Assembly (NCBI RefSeq): GCF_021730305.1
Contig: NZ_CP032674.1
Coordinates: 1-64,000 of the forward strand
Direction of reading: 5' to 3'
DNA length: 64,000 nucleotides
DNA from: Xanthobacter sp. YC-JY1
Lineage (GTDB): Bacteria; Pseudomonadota; Alphaproteobacteria; Rhizobiales; Xanthobacteraceae
The notes below the pieces were generated by a model. The model did no database searches, was not told where the DNA came from, and was given only the letters and a program-made list of their open reading frames with translations. Positions 54,824 to 63,908 of this stretch are shown here, piece by piece. Position 1 is the first letter of the stretch, and each line of letters starts with the position of its first letter. Both the position numbers and the translations under genes were made by a program.

Positions 54824-55681
54824 ATGTTGGACATGGATCTTCTGAAGGCGTTCGTCAGCGTGGTGGATGCCGGCGGCTTCACCCGGGCGGGGGAGCGCGT
54901 CCATCGCACCCAATCGACCGTGAGCCAGCAGGTGCGGCGGCTGGAGGATCAGCTCGGCCACCAGCTTCTCAACCGCGACGCGCGCGGCGTGAGCCTCACC
55001 GCCGAAGGCGAGCGTCTGCTCGGCTATGCCCGGCGCATCCTCGCGCTTGGCGCGGAGGCGCGCGCGGCCCTCTCGGGTGTTGCCCCCGCCCGGGTGGTGC
55101 GGCTCGGCATCCCCGATGATTTCGCCTTGGCGGCCCTGACCTCGGTGGTGGCCGAGTTCGCCCGGAGCCGGCCCGCTGTGCGCCTCGCCGTGGAGTGCGG
55201 GCTGAGCTGCGATCTCGATGCCGGCTTCGCCCGTGGCGAACTGGACGTGGTGCTGCTCAAGCGCGAGCCGGGTTCCGGCCCCGCGGTGGAGGCCTGGCCG
55301 GAGCGGCTGGTGTGGGTCTGCGGGGCGGGCTTCGAGCCGGACGAGGAGGTGGTGAGCCTCGCCGCCTTCCGCCAGGGCTGCCTTTACCGCAACCGGGCCG
55401 TCCACGCTTTGGAGAAAGCCGGCCGCGCCTGGCGTGTCGCCTATGAATGCCCGAGCCTGATTGGCATCGAGGCGGCGCTTGCGGGCGGGCTGGGGGTGAC
55501 GGTCCTGAGCGACCTTGCGCTCAACCCGAAGCTCAGGGAATTGCGCACATCCGACCTCTGGCCGGCCATCCCGCCGACGGAACTTGCCCTGCGCGCGGCC
55601 GGCAATGCGTGTTCCGCCTCACGGGAGCTTGCCGGCCTGATCGCCGCCTTCTGCGGCCGGGAGGCCCGCGCCGCAGCCTGA
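54824..55681 (+). CDS. LysR-family transcriptional regulator
   Basis: The 285-residue protein has the N-terminal winged helix-turn-helix (LLKAFVSVVDAGGFTRAGE, VHRTQSTVSQQVRRLEDQLG, LLNRDARGVSLTAEGERLL) and a two-lobed inducer domain (VRLGIPDDFALAAL, ELDVVLLKREPG). The divergent layout with the DMT exporter suggests that it regulates it; the 96-base gap contains AT-rich stretches (ATTGAAAAATTGAAT) of the T-N11-A type. ATG 54824 is chosen; the GTG at 54797 would add 9 residues. Confidence 0.93.
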   Translation: MLDMDLLKAFVSVVDAGGFTRAGERVHRTQSTVSQQVRRLEDQLGHQLLNRDARGVSLTAEGERLLGYARRILALGAEARAALSGVAPARVVRLGIPDDFALAALTSVVAEFARSRPAVRLAVECGLSCDLDAGFARGELDVVLLKREPGSGPAVEAWPERLVWVCGAGFEPDEEVVSLAAFRQGCLYRNRAVHALEKAGRAWRVAYECPSLIGIEAALAGGLGVTVLSDLALNPKLRELRTSDLWPAIPPTELALRAAGNACSASRELAGLIAAFCGREARAAA

Positions 55682-55691
55682 CCGGTCGGCC

Positions 55692-56633
55692 TCAGCACTC
55701 CACCAGCAGGCGGCGGCCGATCTCGCCGATGCCCACGAGGCCGGGTGTCGCGTGCATCACCACATGGATGGGGATCTGCGCGAGCCGGTCGTGATAGGGC
55801 GGGTGCTCCTCGAACGCGGTGCGGAACGGGCTCTCGGCGAAAAGATGCGCCATGGCCCGGCCGACGCCGCCGCCCACATACACGCCGCCCTTGGCATCCA
55901 CGGCGAGCGCGAGGTCGCCCAGCACCCGGCCGAGCAGGCGCAGGAAGATGTGACAGCTTTCCTTCTCCTGCCGCTGACCGTCCAGCGCCGCCTTGATGAT
56001 GGCGTGGGAGGACAGGCTCTCGCCGGAGAGGATGCGGTGCAGGCGCACCAGCCCGGGACCGGAGAGCACATGCTCCACCGAAACCGGGCCAAGGTCGCGC
56101 ACGAGATGGGCGACGATGCGGGCCTCGTCGGTGGTCACGGCGCCGAGGCGCATGTGCCCGGCCTCGCTGGCCAGCACTTCGTAGCCGGCCTCGCGCGGCA
56201 GGATGAGGGCGGTGCCGAGCCCGGTCCCCGGGCCGGACAGCAGCATGGGCGCGCCGGCGACGGCCCGGCCCGTGCCCACCTCCAGCAGATCGTCGCGGGT
56301 GAGCAGCGGCAGCCCGTGGGCGAACGCCTCGAAATCGTTGAGAACAGCGAGCCGATGGAAGGAGAGGTCGGCGGCGAGCTTCTGCGTCGAGAAACGCCAG
56401 TTGCGGTTGGTCAGCCGCACGTCGTCGCCGTCGATGGGGCCGGCCACGGCCAGCGCCCCGCAGCTCGGGGCCGCCCCGCTGACGGACGCGAGGTAGGTGC
56501 CCAGCAGATCCTCGAGCGAGGCATAGGAATCGTTGGCTTCGAGCCGGACATCGAACGGGATGCCGTCGGCGCCGGCCCGGGCGACCCGGGTGGTTGTGCC
56601 GCCGATATCCGCAAGCAGGACTGTGGGAGCCAT
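55692..56633 (-). CDS. glk: Glucokinase
   Basis: The 313-residue protein is of the E. coli glucokinase type (ROK-independent), with LADIGGTTTRVARAG (ATP phosphate-1), LTNRNWRFS, NDFEAFAHGLP, LLSGPGTGLGTALI and GGGVGRAMAHL. It phosphorylates glucose to glucose 6-phosphate, feeding the Entner-Doudoroff route (edd in this window). It lies 121 bases downstream of tctA on the same strand. ATG 56633 begins the conserved fold; the ribosome-binding site is weak. Confidence 0.93.
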   Translation of the reverse strand: MAPTVLLADIGGTTTRVARAGADGIPFDVRLEANDSYASLEDLLGTYLASVSGAAPSCGALAVAGPIDGDDVRLTNRNWRFSTQKLAADLSFHRLAVLNDFEAFAHGLPLLTRDDLLEVGTGRAVAGAPMLLSGPGTGLGTALILPREAGYEVLASEAGHMRLGAVTTDEARIVAHLVRDLGPVSVEHVLSGPGLVRLHRILSGESLSSHAIIKAALDGQRQEKESCHIFLRLLGRVLGDLALAVDAKGGVYVGGGVGRAMAHLFAESPFRTAFEEHPPYHDRLAQIPIHVVMHATPGLVGIGEIGRRLLVEC

Positions 56634-56754
56634 TGGAGAGTCCGATGATGGAGAGCATCTACTGCGCCAAGCGTGGCCGCGACGCAAGCGCGCCGGCTTC
56701 GCCTTTGCCGGCAGGACCTCAAGCGCGGCGGAGCCGATGCGGTTCCCCGATGCC

Positions 56755-58245
56755 TCAGGTCGCCGCCGCGCGCCGTCGCTTCAGCGCCCCCCAGAGGGGC
56801 AGGCAGAAGACCAGCAGGGTCATCACGCCAAGCCCGCCCGCGATGGGCCGCTCGAAGAAGGCGAGGAGGTTGCCATCCGCCTTGATCATGGACGTGACGA
56901 AGCTCTCCTCCAGCATCTTGCCGAGCACGATGCCCAGCACGCAGGGGGCGATGGGGATGTCGTGCTCTTCCATGAGGAAGCCGAGGATGCCGAACACCAG
57001 CATCAGCACCACGCCATAGGCCGAGTTGTTCACCGCATAGGCGCCGACGATGCAGAACAGCAGGATGAGCGGGATGAGAATGCGCCGGGGGAAGCGCAGC
57101 AGGGCGGTTCCCGCCTTCAGCGCGGCGAGGCCGAGCGGGATCATCGCGAGGTTGGCGATGATGAAGATGATGAAGACCGCGTAGATGGATTCGGGGTTGT
57201 TCAGGAAGAGCGTCGGGCCGGGATTGAGGCCCTTGAGATAGAGCACTCCGATGACGATGGCGGTGATGCTGTCGCCCGGAATGCCGAAGACCAGCGCCGG
57301 CACCCAGGCGCCGGCAAGCGCCGCATTGTTGGCGGAGGTGCTCTCGATGATGCCTTCCACATGGCCGGTGCCGAACTTCTCCGGCGTCTTCGAGAACTTC
57401 CGGCTCATGGCGTAGGACACCCAGGCGGCGATGTCCGCGCCGGCGCCGGGCAGGATGCCGATGGCGGTGCCGGTGATGTTGCCGCGGATCTGCTGCGGCC
57501 AGTATTTCACGATCAGCCGGCCCCAGCCTTTCAGCGGATTGCCGAGCGAGGTCTGGCGCACGGACCAGTCGGGCGCGCCGGCGGCGATGGTGCGGATGAC
57601 CTCCGACATGGCGAACAGGCCGATCATGGCGGGGATGAAATCCACCCCGCCGAGCAGGTTGGAGTTGCCGAAGGTGAAGCGCGGCACGCCGGCCGGGTTG
57701 TCGATGCCGATCTGCGCCACGAACAGCCCGAGAAACAGCGACACCAGCCCCTTCACCGGCGAGCCCGAGCCGATGAAGATGGCGCAGGCGAGCCCCATCA
57801 GCGCCAGCCAGAAATACTCGAACGAGGAGAAGCCGAGCGCGATCTCCGCGAGCAGGGGCGCGGAGACGATGAGGACGGCTGTTCCAAACAGCCCGCCCAG
57901 CGCCGAGAACAGAACGTTGGCCCCGAGCGCCACCTCTGCCTCGCCCTTGCGGGTCATGGCGTAGCACTCGTCCGAATAGGCGGCGGAGGCCGGTGTGCCG
58001 GGCATGCGCATCAGCGTTGCCGGAATGTCGCCGGCGAAGATCGCCATGGCCGAGCACGAGATCATGGCCCCCACGGCGGGGATGGGGTCCATGAAGAAGG
58101 TGATCGGGACCAGGAGGGCGATGGCCATCGTCGCCGTCAGGCCCGGTATGGCGCCGACCACGAGGCCGAAGGCCGATGCGACGAGGATGGTGAGGATCAC
58201 GTCCCAGCGCAGGACAAGCTCAAGGCCGGCGAGCACGGCGTTCAT
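56755..58245 (-). CDS. tctA: Tripartite tricarboxylate transporter, TctA permease
   Basis: The 496-residue large membrane subunit has about eleven or twelve hydrophobic segments and the TctA signature GAIPGLTATMAIALLVPITF near the N-terminus, repeated in GILPGAGADIAAWVSY and the FGIPGDSITAIVIGVL block. The TTT system imports carboxylates using an ion gradient and a periplasmic receptor (TctC). The start overlaps the tctB stop by 4 bases. Confidence 0.95.
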   Translation of the reverse strand: MNAVLAGLELVLRWDVILTILVASAFGLVVGAIPGLTATMAIALLVPITFFMDPIPAVGAMISCSAMAIFAGDIPATLMRMPGTPASAAYSDECYAMTRKGEAEVALGANVLFSALGGLFGTAVLIVSAPLLAEIALGFSSFEYFWLALMGLACAIFIGSGSPVKGLVSLFLGLFVAQIGIDNPAGVPRFTFGNSNLLGGVDFIPAMIGLFAMSEVIRTIAAGAPDWSVRQTSLGNPLKGWGRLIVKYWPQQIRGNITGTAIGILPGAGADIAAWVSYAMSRKFSKTPEKFGTGHVEGIIESTSANNAALAGAWVPALVFGIPGDSITAIVIGVLYLKGLNPGPTLFLNNPESIYAVFIIFIIANLAMIPLGLAALKAGTALLRFPRRILIPLILLFCIVGAYAVNNSAYGVVLMLVFGILGFLMEEHDIPIAPCVLGIVLGKMLEESFVTSMIKADGNLLAFFERPIAGGLGVMTLLVFCLPLWGALKRRRAAAT

Positions 58246-58712
58246 GGCAGGAAGCCTTCCACGAGGCCGCGCGGCAGCGGCACGCGCAGGAGCATGTTGA
58301 ACGAGAGATAGGTGAAGAGCGCCGTCGCCAGCGCGATCCCGATCGCCTGCACCACCGGCACCCGCACGAGCAGGAAAAGACCGGTCAGGACCACCGTCGC
58401 CGTGGCAACGAAGCCGATGAGCGGTGTCAGCGCGATATAGGCGAGGACGAGAGCAATGGTGGCCGCCGCCCTGAAGCCCGCGCCGGGCGTGCGCACCCAG
58501 GTCGCCTGTGCGAGCGGAAAGGGCCCCGCGCGCACCGAGCCCACCGCCAGGATGAAGCCGCAGGCGGCGAGGCCTGCGGCCGTCAGAACGGGAAAGACAT
58601 CCGCGCCGTAGGCTTGCCCCGGAATGGGTGGCAGGCCGGAAGCGGCCGAGAACAAGACGGCAGCCCCCGCGAGCAGCAGCAGGCCGAGGATCAGGTCACT
58701 GAAGCGCATCAT
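58242..58712 (-). CDS. tctB: Tripartite tricarboxylate transporter, TctB subunit
   Basis: The 156-residue small membrane subunit has four hydrophobic segments (about residues 7-25, 35-55, 82-110, 120-145) and the pattern ILGLLLLAGAAVLFSA and FPVLTAAGLAACG found in TctB. Coupled to tctA by a 4-base overlap. It lies 60 bases downstream of tctC. Confidence 0.9.
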   Translation of the reverse strand: MMRFSDLILGLLLLAGAAVLFSAASGLPPIPGQAYGADVFPVLTAAGLAACGFILAVGSVRAGPFPLAQATWVRTPGAGFRAAATIALVLAYIALTPLIGFVATATVVLTGLFLLVRVPVVQAIGIALATALFTYLSFNMLLRVPLPRGLVEGFLP

Positions 58713-58772
58713 GCGGCTCCGGCGTCGCGGGGAGGAAGCGGCGGCGAGGGCCGCCGCGTTCAGGCGCCGTCG

Positions 58773-59747
58773 CTATTTGGCGAGGCCGACTTCCTTCATG
58801 ACGGCGCCGAGCGAGGCATCCGCCTTGGCCATGAACTCGGCGAAGCCGGGGCCGTCCGCATAGCGCCCGCCGAACCCGCGGTTGGTGAGGAAGTCCTGAT
58901 ATTCCTTGCTGTCGTAGACCTTCTTGAGGGCCGCCTGCAGCTTGTCCGAGGCCGCCTTGTCGAGGCCCTTGGGGGCGGCGAAGCCGCGCCACGCGCCGAT
59001 GGTCCAGCTGCTGCCTGTGGCTTCCTTCAGGGTGGGAATATCGGGCATCAGCTTGGAGCGCTCGCTCGCCATGATGGCGAGGCTCTTCACGCGCTTGGCG
59101 TCGATGAGCGAGCGCGCCTCGGGGATGGAGCAGGTGACGACCTGCACGCCGCCCGCCACGAGGTCTTGCAGGCCGGGCGCCGCACCGTTGGACGGCACCC
59201 ACGGCACGCTCTTCGGATCGAGCTTCAGGGAGGACAGCATGCCGGCGAGGGCAAGATGCCAGATGCCGCCCTGGCCGGTTCCGGAAGCCTTGAACTTGCC
59301 GGGGTTGGCCTTGATGTCGGCGATGAGGTCGTCGAGCGTCTTGTAGGCGGCGTCGGCGCGGACCTGCACGCCGGCAGGATCCTCGTTCATAAGGGCGAGG
59401 GGGGTGTAGGAGGCGCCGGTGAGCTGGGTCAGGCCCTGCCAGTGCATCATCCCGATCTCCACGGTGATGATGCCGATGGTGTAGCCGTCCGGCGTCGCGT
59501 CGGCGATGGCCTGATGGCCCACCACGCCCTGCCCGCCGGTGCGGTTCACCACCGCGATGGGCTGGCCGAGGTCCTTCTCGAGAAGCGAGGCGACGATGCG
59601 CGCGACCGCATCGGTTCCGCCGCCGGCGTTCCACGGCACGATGAGCGTGATGGGGCGGTCGGGATAGGCCGCCGTCGCGGCGTTCGGTGAAAGGGCGGCA
59701 AAAGAGGATACGGCGAGGGCGAGCCCCGCCATCAGAAACCGGCGCAT
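58773..59747 (-). CDS. tctC: Tripartite tricarboxylate transporter, TctC/Bug periplasmic receptor
   Basis: The 324-residue protein has a signal peptide of about 26 residues (cleavage after ATA) and a mature Bug-family receptor: YPDRPITLIVPWNAGGGTDAVAR, RTGGQGVVGHQAIADATPDG, GQGGIWHLALAGML, and AWRGFAAPKGL. Bug proteins bind small carboxylates through two beta-strand loops; the ligand here is unknown. It is first in the tctC-tctB-tctA-glk run. Confidence 0.95.
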   Translation of the reverse strand: MRRFLMAGLALAVSSFAALSPNAATAAYPDRPITLIVPWNAGGGTDAVARIVASLLEKDLGQPIAVVNRTGGQGVVGHQAIADATPDGYTIGIITVEIGMMHWQGLTQLTGASYTPLALMNEDPAGVQVRADAAYKTLDDLIADIKANPGKFKASGTGQGGIWHLALAGMLSSLKLDPKSVPWVPSNGAAPGLQDLVAGGVQVVTCSIPEARSLIDAKRVKSLAIMASERSKLMPDIPTLKEATGSSWTIGAWRGFAAPKGLDKAASDKLQAALKKVYDSKEYQDFLTNRGFGGRYADGPGFAEFMAKADASLGAVMKEVGLAK

Positions 59748-60059
59748 GGTGTCTCTCTCCCTGACATTCGGCTTCTTTGGCCGAAATCTAATCGTTTTGA
59801 ATGACCGTAGGTCAGTGCCTCCTATAGGTCAAGGCGATGACAGCCGCCGCGATCTTCCGGCGGGAGGTGGCGCCGGCGCCCCCGGTGGCTTAAGCTTCCT
59901 TGGAAAATGTGAGCTTCTGAGGCGCAGGGGCTGGCGATACGGCAGCTTCGACGTACATAAGCTGATGGGCAGGAAGCGCGCGCAGCGGGGTGCGCGCAAC
60001 CGGTCGAGGCAACCCGGCGGGCCGAAGATCGGCGCGCCCGAGAGGCATGGCGAAGCGCA
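59748..60059. other. Divergent intergenic region between tctC and the Tim44-like gene
   Basis: No gene is supported in these 312 bases. It contains an AT-richer patch next to tctC (59780-59830), a likely promoter, but no clear EcfG site or hairpin. Confidence 0.4.
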
Positions 60060-60776
60060 GTGCTGGACATCTACACGATCATCTTCCTGGCCCTTGCGGT
60101 CTTCATCTTCGTGCGGCTGCGCAGCGTGCTGGGGCAGAGGACGGGGCGCGAGCGGCCGCCTTATGACCCCTATTCCCGCGATACCGCCCGGCCGCCGCAG
60201 CCAGCCCCCGAGGGTAAGGTGGTGCCCCTGCCGGAGCGCAACGGCCCGCCGCCCGTGGCCGCAGGACCTGTCGAGGTTGAAGTGCCCGCTTTCCGCTGGG
60301 AGGGCGTTGCGGCCGAAGGGTCCGCGACCGCCGCCGCACTCGACGAGATCGCCCGCATCGAGCCGGACTTCGATGCCAAGCACTTCCTGACCGGCGCTCG
60401 CGCGGCCTATGAGATGATCGTCACCGCCTTCGCGGCCGGCGACCGCCGCCAGCTCAAGGACCTCCTCGCCAAGGACGTCTTTGACGGCTTCGTCTCCGCC
60501 ATCGCCGACCGCGAGAGCCGCAAGGAGACGATGGAATCGCGCTTCGTCTCCATCGAATCGGCGGACCTGCAGGACGTCACCGTGCGCGGGACCAATGCGC
60601 AGCTGACCGTCCGTTTCGTGTCGAAGCTCATTTCCGTCACCCGCGGCCCCGACGGGGCGGTGGTGGATGGCAGCCCGGACACGGTAGCCGACGTGACCGA
60701 CGTGTGGACCTTCGCCCGCGATCTCGGCACGCGCGACCCCAACTGGAAGCTGGTGGCGACGGAAGCCGCCCAGTAG
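60060..60776 (+). CDS. Tim44/TimA-like membrane-anchored protein
   Basis: The 238-residue protein starts with GTG and has a membrane anchor (LDIYTIIFLALAVFIFVRLRSVLG, residues 2-25) and a proline-rich linker with PPYDPYSRDTARPP. The C-terminal Tim44-like domain (DAKHFLTGARAAYEMIVTAFAAGDRRQLKDLLAKDVFDGF, then DVWTFARDLGTRDPNWKLVAT) is related to mitochondrial Tim44 and Mba1. Bacterial members sit at the inner membrane with unclear roles; TimA/TimB of Caulobacter are examples. The gene-to-mltA spacing is 3 bases, so they form an operon. Confidence 0.92.
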   Translation: MLDIYTIIFLALAVFIFVRLRSVLGQRTGRERPPYDPYSRDTARPPQPAPEGKVVPLPERNGPPPVAAGPVEVEVPAFRWEGVAAEGSATAAALDEIARIEPDFDAKHFLTGARAAYEMIVTAFAAGDRRQLKDLLAKDVFDGFVSAIADRESRKETMESRFVSIESADLQDVTVRGTNAQLTVRFVSKLISVTRGPDGAVVDGSPDTVADVTDVWTFARDLGTRDPNWKLVATEAAQ

Positions 60777-60779
60777 CCC

Positions 60780-62072
60780 ATGGCACAGGCGCGCGCCGTC
60801 ACAACCGGCGTGCGGCGCGCCGCTCCCGGCGCTGCCGCACGAGGCGCGATCCTCGCGGGGGCTGTGGTGGCGCTGCTTTCGGCGATGTCCGCCGACGCTG
60901 CCGACCGCGTTCCGCCCGCATCTTCATCGGCCATGTCGCTCCAGCCCATCGTTCCCGCTGTGCCCGGCGCCCGGCTTGAGCCCGTCGCCTTCACCGACCT
61001 GGCCGGCTGGACCTCTGACGACCTTGCCGCCGCCCTCGCGACGTTCCGGGTCAGCTGCGCGGCTTTGAAGACGCCGCCGGCGGAGGTCGGGCCGGCCTCC
61101 GCGCCAACGCTCCGGCAGGGCCTGCGTCACGCCTGCTCCGCCGCCGCGCGGCTCGGTCCGGACGCACCCTCTCCTCGTCTCGCCCGCCTGTTCTTCGAGG
61201 CGAATTTCCGCGCGTGGCGCGTGATTCCGGAGGGCAGCGCGGGCGGCTACTACACCGGCTATTACGAGCCGGAGGTGGAAGGCGCGCTCCAGCCCGGCAA
61301 CGGCTTCGACGTTCCCGTCTATGGGCGCCCTGACGATCTCGTCATGACCGGCCCCGGTGCCACGCCCAATTCCGGCTCCGCCTTCCGGCGGGAGGGCGGA
61401 GCCCTCGTGCCGTATCACGATCGCGCCGCCATCGAGGATGGCGCCTTGGCAGGGCGCGGGCTGGAGATCGTGTGGCTCAGAGACCCCGTTGACCTGTTCT
61501 TCATGCAGATCCAGGGCTCCGCACGCGTGCGCCTTCCGGATGGACGCATTCTTCGGCTCGGCTATGACGGCTTCAACGGCCAGTCTTATCTGCCGGTGGG
61601 GCGGCTCCTGATCCAGCGGGGGCTGGTGCCGCGGGAAGAGATGTCCATGGCGCGCATCCGCGCCTTCATGGAGGCGGATCCTGCGGCGGGCCGCGCATTG
61701 CGCCGGGAGAACCCTTCCTTCGTCTTCTTCAAGGCCCTGCCGCTGGGCGTCGACGCCGGGGCCATGGGCGCGCAGGGCGTGCCGCTCACGGCGGGGCGCT
61801 CGCTCGCGGTCGACCGCAAGCTCCACACCTACGGCACGCCCATCTTCGTGGAGGCGGACCTGCCGCTCTCCGCCCCCGGCACCGCCGAGCCTTTCCGCCG
61901 GCTGATGATCGCGCAGGACACCGGCTCGGCCATCGTCGGTCCGGCGCGGGCGGACCTGTTCTTCGGTGCCGGCGATGCGGCGGGCGCCGTGGCGGGCCGT
62001 ATCCGGCATCCCGGCACGTTCACCATGCTGGTGCCGCGCTTCGCCAGGGTGGGCTCCGGAGGCGCACCATGA
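60780..62072 (+). CDS. mltA: Murein lytic transglycosylase A
   Basis: MltA cleaves peptidoglycan glycan strands to 1,6-anhydromuropeptides. The 430-residue protein has a hydrophobic export segment (about residues 22-40), then the MltA domain (TGYYEPEVEGALQPG, DRAAIEDGAL, FFMQIQGSARVRLPDGR, GQSYLPVGRLLIQRG) and the C-terminal 3D domain with the catalytic aspartate in AQDTGSAIVGPARADLFFG. No lipobox is evident, so it is probably periplasmic or membrane-anchored. It overlaps the Smr gene by 4 bases. Confidence 0.95.
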   Translation: MAQARAVTTGVRRAAPGAAARGAILAGAVVALLSAMSADAADRVPPASSSAMSLQPIVPAVPGARLEPVAFTDLAGWTSDDLAAALATFRVSCAALKTPPAEVGPASAPTLRQGLRHACSAAARLGPDAPSPRLARLFFEANFRAWRVIPEGSAGGYYTGYYEPEVEGALQPGNGFDVPVYGRPDDLVMTGPGATPNSGSAFRREGGALVPYHDRAAIEDGALAGRGLEIVWLRDPVDLFFMQIQGSARVRLPDGRILRLGYDGFNGQSYLPVGRLLIQRGLVPREEMSMARIRAFMEADPAAGRALRRENPSFVFFKALPLGVDAGAMGAQGVPLTAGRSLAVDRKLHTYGTPIFVEADLPLSAPGTAEPFRRLMIAQDTGSAIVGPARADLFFGAGDAAGAVAGRIRHPGTFTMLVPRFARVGSGGAP

Positions 62073-62665
62073 GTCGCCGAGGCCGCCGGCGGATCCTCGA
62101 TGCGGAGGAGCGCGCGCTGTGGGACCATGTGGTGCGCTCGGTGAAGCGGCTGCGGCCTGAAAAGCCCGTTGGCGCCCCGGCCATTGTGGCCGCCCCCGAA
62201 CCGCCAGCCGTCGTCGAGCCACCGCCCGAGCCGAAGGCGAAGGCGAAAGCCAAGGCCGGCACCCCGCCCAAGGCGGCCGTCGCCCCCGCTTCCCCGCCGC
62301 CCCCGCCCCTTGCCGCGCTGGAGCCCAAGACCCGCCGCCGCCTCACCCGCGGGGCCGAGGTGGATGCCCGGCTGGACCTGCACGGCCTCACCCAGGCGGC
62401 CGCCCATCGCCGGCTGCGCCTGTTCCTGATGGAGGCACAGGCCAGCGGGCACGCGCTGGTGCTGGTCATCACCGGCAAGGGCGATCCCGAACGCCTGATG
62501 AGTTCCGGGCCGGCCTTCGGCGAGGGCCGGGGCGTGCTCAAGCGCGCGGTGCCGCTGTGGCTCGCCGAGCCTGATCTGCGGGCGGTGGTTGTGGGATTCG
62601 AATCCGCCGGGCGCCGCCATGGCGGGGAGGGTGCGCTCTATGTCCGTATCCGCCGCCGGCGCTGA
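62069..62665 (+). CDS. Smr-domain protein
   Basis: The 198-residue protein has a basic, proline/alanine-rich N-terminal half. A C-terminal Smr domain follows: ARLDLHGLTQAAAHRRL (LDLHG motif), LVLVITGKGDP (TGxG) and the final strand LRAVVVGFESAGRRHGGEGALYVRI. Smr domains are nucleases in MutS2-like or ribosome-rescue proteins (SmrB). Start ATG overlaps mltA stop. Usually found next to mltA and Tim44-like genes in Hyphomicrobiales. Confidence 0.94.
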   Translation: MSRRGRRRILDAEERALWDHVVRSVKRLRPEKPVGAPAIVAAPEPPAVVEPPPEPKAKAKAKAGTPPKAAVAPASPPPPPLAALEPKTRRRLTRGAEVDARLDLHGLTQAAAHRRLRLFLMEAQASGHALVLVITGKGDPERLMSSGPAFGEGRGVLKRAVPLWLAEPDLRAVVVGFESAGRRHGGEGALYVRIRRRR

Positions 62666-62671
62666 GCCCCT

Positions 62672-63373
62672 TCAGAGGCAAGCGGACGCGGGCATTCCGT
62701 AGGTGCGGCCGGCCCCGAGCAGGTGGGCGGTGAAGCGTCGCGTCGGGAACAGGCGGCCAATGGCGGGATCGGCGACACTCAGCCCGCCGGCATAGGCGCC
62801 GAAGGCCGGAAGGATCATGCGGCTGCCATCGGTGACGAAACACCGCCGCCGCACGCCACGCCCACGCATCACCACCCGCGCAGCGGGGTGGAGATGACCG
62901 CACACCTCGCCCGGCGCCGGCCCCTCTTCCGGCTCATGGCGGAAGAGAAGCGGGCCGAGGGCGAGCATGGCGGTGCCCTCGCCGCCGAGATCGTGGGGCA
63001 GGGGATCGTGGTTGCCGGCGATCCAGACGAAGGTGCGCCCCGACTGGATGCGACGGATCTCGTCGCGGAGCGGGTCGGCCATGCGCTCGCCGGCCCAGCG
63101 ATCGTGCAGGCTGTCGCCGAGCGCGATCACCATGCGCGGCTGGTGCAAGGCGACGACGGCGGAGAGGCGCTTCAGCGTATCGAGCGTGTCGTAAGGCGGC
63201 AGCATCTGGCCGCGGCGGGCGAAGGCGGAGCCTTTTTCGAGGTGAAGGTCCGCCACCACCATCAGCCGCTCGTCCGGCCAGAGCAGGGCACCGGACGGGT
63301 CAAGCTCCAGCTCTGCGCCGCGGAGATTGATCCGCGCGAGGGAGAGGTCCGCTGATTCGGCGAGGGCGAGCAT
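62672..63373 (-). CDS. pdeM: PdeM-like metallophosphoesterase (ligase-associated DNA damage type)
   Basis: The 233-residue calcineurin-like phosphoesterase has DLHLEKG (metal aspartate and histidine) at about residues 43-49, GDSLHD, GNHD and GHLHP. The LHLEKGSAFARRG segment is characteristic of PdeM proteins, found with a DNA ligase and helicase (Lhr) cluster in many bacteria; those partners are not in this window. ATG 63373 has no clear ribosome-binding site, and the frame is open further upstream. It converges with the Smr gene, 6 bases apart. Confidence 0.85.
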   Translation of the reverse strand: MLALAESADLSLARINLRGAELELDPSGALLWPDERLMVVADLHLEKGSAFARRGQMLPPYDTLDTLKRLSAVVALHQPRMVIALGDSLHDRWAGERMADPLRDEIRRIQSGRTFVWIAGNHDPLPHDLGGEGTAMLALGPLLFRHEPEEGPAPGEVCGHLHPAARVVMRGRGVRRRCFVTDGSRMILPAFGAYAGGLSVADPAIGRLFPTRRFTAHLLGAGRTYGMPASACL

Positions 63374-63440
63374 GGCGGCGGATTTTGCCCAATGGCGTGA
63401 CGCGAGCAAGCGCGACGTTGGCGCCGGCATTGAGGCACCA

Positions 63441-63908
63441 TCAGCGCCAGATGCCGGCCTCAGCCAGCATGGCCGCGACATCCTCCGGCCAGACCTGCTC
63501 GGCGAGGGAGGCCAGCGCGTCTCTTTTCCACCAGGCGTGGTGCACCAGCGCCTTGCGCTCATCCTCCGACCAGCCAGTGGACGAGACGACGAGGCCTGGC
63601 GCACGCACGAGGAAATAGACCTCCCGCGAGCGGACCCTCTGCCCGTCCGGCATCGTGAACGAGACCTCGCGGCGGGCGACGGCAGGGCCGGGATGGGCAA
63701 TCCGAAGGCCGGTTTCCTCCAGAAGCTCGCGGCAGGCGGCCGCCTCATAGGTCTCGCCCGGCTCAAGTCCGCCGCCGGGCGGCGCCCAGAAGACGTTCCC
63801 GGCAAGCACGCCTTCGGCATAGGCGAAGCGGAACAGCAGCAGCCGGTCCTGCGCGTCGAGCACGAGGAGCCGGGCGGCGGGGCGGTCGATGGCATCGCCT
63901 GTCGTCAC
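63441..63908 (-). CDS. NUDIX hydrolase
   Basis: The 155-residue protein carries the Nudix box GGGLEPGETYEAAACRELLE with EETGL, matching GX5EX7REUXEEXGU, followed by REVYFLVRAPG. Nudix enzymes hydrolyse nucleoside diphosphate derivatives; substrate unknown. GTG 63908 is chosen because it overlaps the upstream stop as GTGA, so it is coupled to the preceding gene; the open frame extends to 63980. Confidence 0.9.
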   Translation of the reverse strand: MTTGDAIDRPAARLLVLDAQDRLLLFRFAYAEGVLAGNVFWAPPGGGLEPGETYEAAACRELLEETGLRIAHPGPAVARREVSFTMPDGQRVRSREVYFLVRAPGLVVSSTGWSEDERKALVHHAWWKRDALASLAEQVWPEDVAAMLAEAGIWR

